A DNA stretch of 64,000 nt, from positions 1 through 64,000 of the forward strand of contig JAKAXD010000004.1 of assembly GCA_021816725.1 (NCBI GenBank), written 5' to 3'. Below the pieces are notes generated by a model, which had not been told where the DNA came from, made no database searches, and saw nothing but the letters and a program-made list of their open reading frames with translations. The DNA is from Thermoplasmata archaeon (lineage in GTDB: Archaea; Thermoplasmatota; Thermoplasmata; Thermoplasmatales; GCA-001856825). The translations under genes were made by a program, and so were the position numbers. Below are positions 62,809 through 64,000 of the stretch, piece by piece. Each line of letters starts with the position of its first letter. The first letter of the stretch is position 1.

Positions 62809-63789
62809 TTGAAGAGCGGGATGGAAGGGAAAAAGATACTGAAGATTGCAAAGGGAGAGCTTCAGGACAACGCAGTATGGTTCATGAGGCAAGCGGGTAG
62901 GTATCTCCCAGAGTATGAATCGCTGAAGGCAGGACGCCCGTTTCTCGAGTTCCTGAATGACCCCAAGACGATATTTGACGTCTCTTCCCTGCCTCTCAAG
63001 TATGTTGACGTTGATGCCATCGTTGTATTCACGGACATCCTGCTACCATTTACCAGGATGGGTTATACGGTGAAGTACGAGAACGGAATATCTGTGATGA
63101 GGAACGACAAGGAAGAATTCGATTATTATTCCTCCCTTTCTGCTGGAATTAAGAGAATTTCAGAGGGTCATCCTGAAAAGACGATAATTGGGGTGGTTGG
63201 GGGCCCCTTCACAACGCTATCATACCTGTATGATGGCGGGAACGGTGGGTACCGCAAGACCAAGGAGAAGTTGATTTCTGGTCAAGTGGAAACTCTATCC
63301 TTGTTGGCCGACAGGATCGTAGAATTTGCGAAGTCACAGTCGGATGCTGGCGCAGACGTGATACAAGTCTTCGACAGCTGGGTAGGAAATGTTTCCGAGA
63401 CTTTTTACATGAGACATATTAGGGAGATAGAGGCCCGTTTCTTGGAAAAGATCAAGGCGTTGGGGAAACCTGTCATTTTTTACAGTGAAGGGTCATCGCA
63501 CCTTTACAGGCAGTTTCTGGAACTGGAACCGGATGTATATTCAATCGACTGGAGGATGGACTTGGATGGATTCAGGGAAATATGCCGCAATTGCATAGTC
63601 CAGGGGAATCTAGACCCGAATATCCTGGGAGCTGACGACCTGTACTTGAGGGATGAGACGAGAAGGATCATGAAACAAGGGAGTAAGTTCAGGGGCCACA
63701 TATTCAATCTCGGCCACGGAGTGAAACCATGGACTGACTGGAAGAAACTGGCGCTCATAGCAAGAGAGGTCCATAAATTTGAAAGATAA
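62809..63789 (+). CDS. hemE: uroporphyrinogen decarboxylase
   Basis: This enzyme (326 residues from TTG 62809, or 322 from the better ATG 62821) removes four carboxyls to give coproporphyrinogen III. It has the signature WFMRQAGRYLPEY, PLKYVDVDAIVVFTDIL, GVVGGPFTTLSYL, and GNLDPNILGADD with the C-terminal FNLGHGVKPWTDW. Most archaea lack HemE and make heme from siroheme, so its presence is a lineage mark. It is followed by an overlapping hemH. Confidence 0.96.
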   Translation: MKSGMEGKKILKIAKGELQDNAVWFMRQAGRYLPEYESLKAGRPFLEFLNDPKTIFDVSSLPLKYVDVDAIVVFTDILLPFTRMGYTVKYENGISVMRNDKEEFDYYSSLSAGIKRISEGHPEKTIIGVVGGPFTTLSYLYDGGNGGYRKTKEKLISGQVETLSLLADRIVEFAKSQSDAGADVIQVFDSWVGNVSETFYMRHIREIEARFLEKIKALGKPVIFYSEGSSHLYRQFLELEPDVYSIDWRMDLDGFREICRNCIVQGNLDPNILGADDLYLRDETRRIMKQGSKFRGHIFNLGHGVKPWTDWKKLALIAREVHKFER

Positions 63790-64000
63790 AGCAGTAATAT
63801 TGATGTATTACGGCTTCCCCGAGAAAAGGGATGAGATGCGTGAATACCTGAAGGACATCCTCCATGGAAGGGAGCCTCCAGAAAATCTTATCAGGGAAAA
63901 TCTGGAAAAGCTTGATATCATCGGTGGGGAAACGCCTTCAACAAGGATAGTAAGGAGCATTAAGGAGAAAGTTTCACGAAGACTCGAGGGCATGGATTAC
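63779..64000 (+). CDS. hemH: ferrochelatase, N-terminal part (runs off the window)
   Basis: Only the first 74 codons are present. The TTG at 63779 has GAGAGGT 9 nt upstream and overlaps hemE by 11 nt; ATG 63803 is an alternative but would cut into the first strand. The protein reads KAVILMYYGFPEKRDEMREYL, then ILHGREPP and IIGGETPSTRIV, the N-terminal blocks of ferrochelatase. It inserts iron into protoporphyrin IX or, in the coproporphyrin branch, into coproporphyrin III; the fragment cannot decide which. Confidence 0.85.
   Translation, partial: MKDKAVILMYYGFPEKRDEMREYLKDILHGREPPENLIRENLEKLDIIGGETPSTRIVRSIKEKVSRRLEGMDY

Noticed and set aside
1-64000. CRISPR arrays, insertion sequences, transposases, integrase genes
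   Set aside because: No regularly spaced repeats and no transposase or recombinase motifs were seen on either strand.

Overview
The window reads as a chromosomal stretch of a Thermoplasmatales-type euryarchaeon; the genus cannot be fixed from the sequence. The assignment rests on archaeal-type PolB, TFB, Gar1, RPA, VAT/CDC48 and S-adenosylmethionine synthetase, an FtsZ, an SMC-ScpA pair, a tRNA-Trp with a 37/38 intron, heavy AGG/AGA arginine use, a MOFRL-type glycerate 2-kinase of the kind used in the non-phosphorylative Entner-Doudoroff route, and promoters whose TATA boxes lie about 25-27 nt before many start codons (leaderless mRNAs). No insertion sequence, CRISPR array or rRNA was found.

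Layout. 1-1363: a poorly packed end with a small HExxH protein and what look like gene remnants. 1364-7108 (minus): a Tad/archaellum-like type IV pilus or secretion operon with two VirB11/TadA ATPases, TadB, TadC and a pilin-like protein. 7148-12545: information processing (PolB; pyrG-gar1-tfb; tRNA-Lys). 12546-24682: a looser accessory and metabolic stretch with an ArsR/SRPBCC pair, formamidase-type hydrolase, threonine dehydratase, MFS transporter, Gfo/Idh/MocA oxidoreductase, membrane proteins, an old-yellow-enzyme flavoprotein and a coiled-coil protein. 24650-29993: sugar nucleotidyltransferase, ftsZ, VAT ATPase plus PRC-barrel protein, then a tiny eL41 gene followed after 3 nt by an intron-containing tRNA-Trp. 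30093-34729: small hypothetical genes, a class V aminotransferase, DNA glycosylase Tag and Dph6. 34828-42272: two amidohydrolases, glycerate kinase, RPA and its partner, purH. 42728-51278: metK, an N-acetyltransferase, smc-scpA, topA. 51360-56021: an envelope-type operon (radical SAM, glycosyltransferase, flippase-like protein, DUF2070). 56073-64000: a heme cluster.

The heme cluster is the most coherent system. On the minus strand, radical SAM/SPASM protein, CopD/HemJ-like membrane protein, HemL, HemC, HemD, HemA and HemB form one array; hemE and hemH face the other way from a divergent promoter region. Together they make uroporphyrinogen III by the C5 route, decarboxylate it to coproporphyrinogen III and insert iron, but no classical HemF, HemN, HemG or HemY is visible. 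The two unassigned genes in the array (AhbD-like radical SAM and HemJ-like membrane protein) are the natural candidates for the missing late steps, which suggests a hybrid heme route.

Other points of interest are a tRNA-Trp intron that reads as a complete two-guide box C/D RNA aimed at tRNA positions 34 and 39, an eL41/tRNA-Trp transcription unit without a visible internal promoter, a probable CTG start for hemL inside a CTGA overlap, and one near-symmetric TATA element placed about equally far from two divergent leaderless GTG starts.
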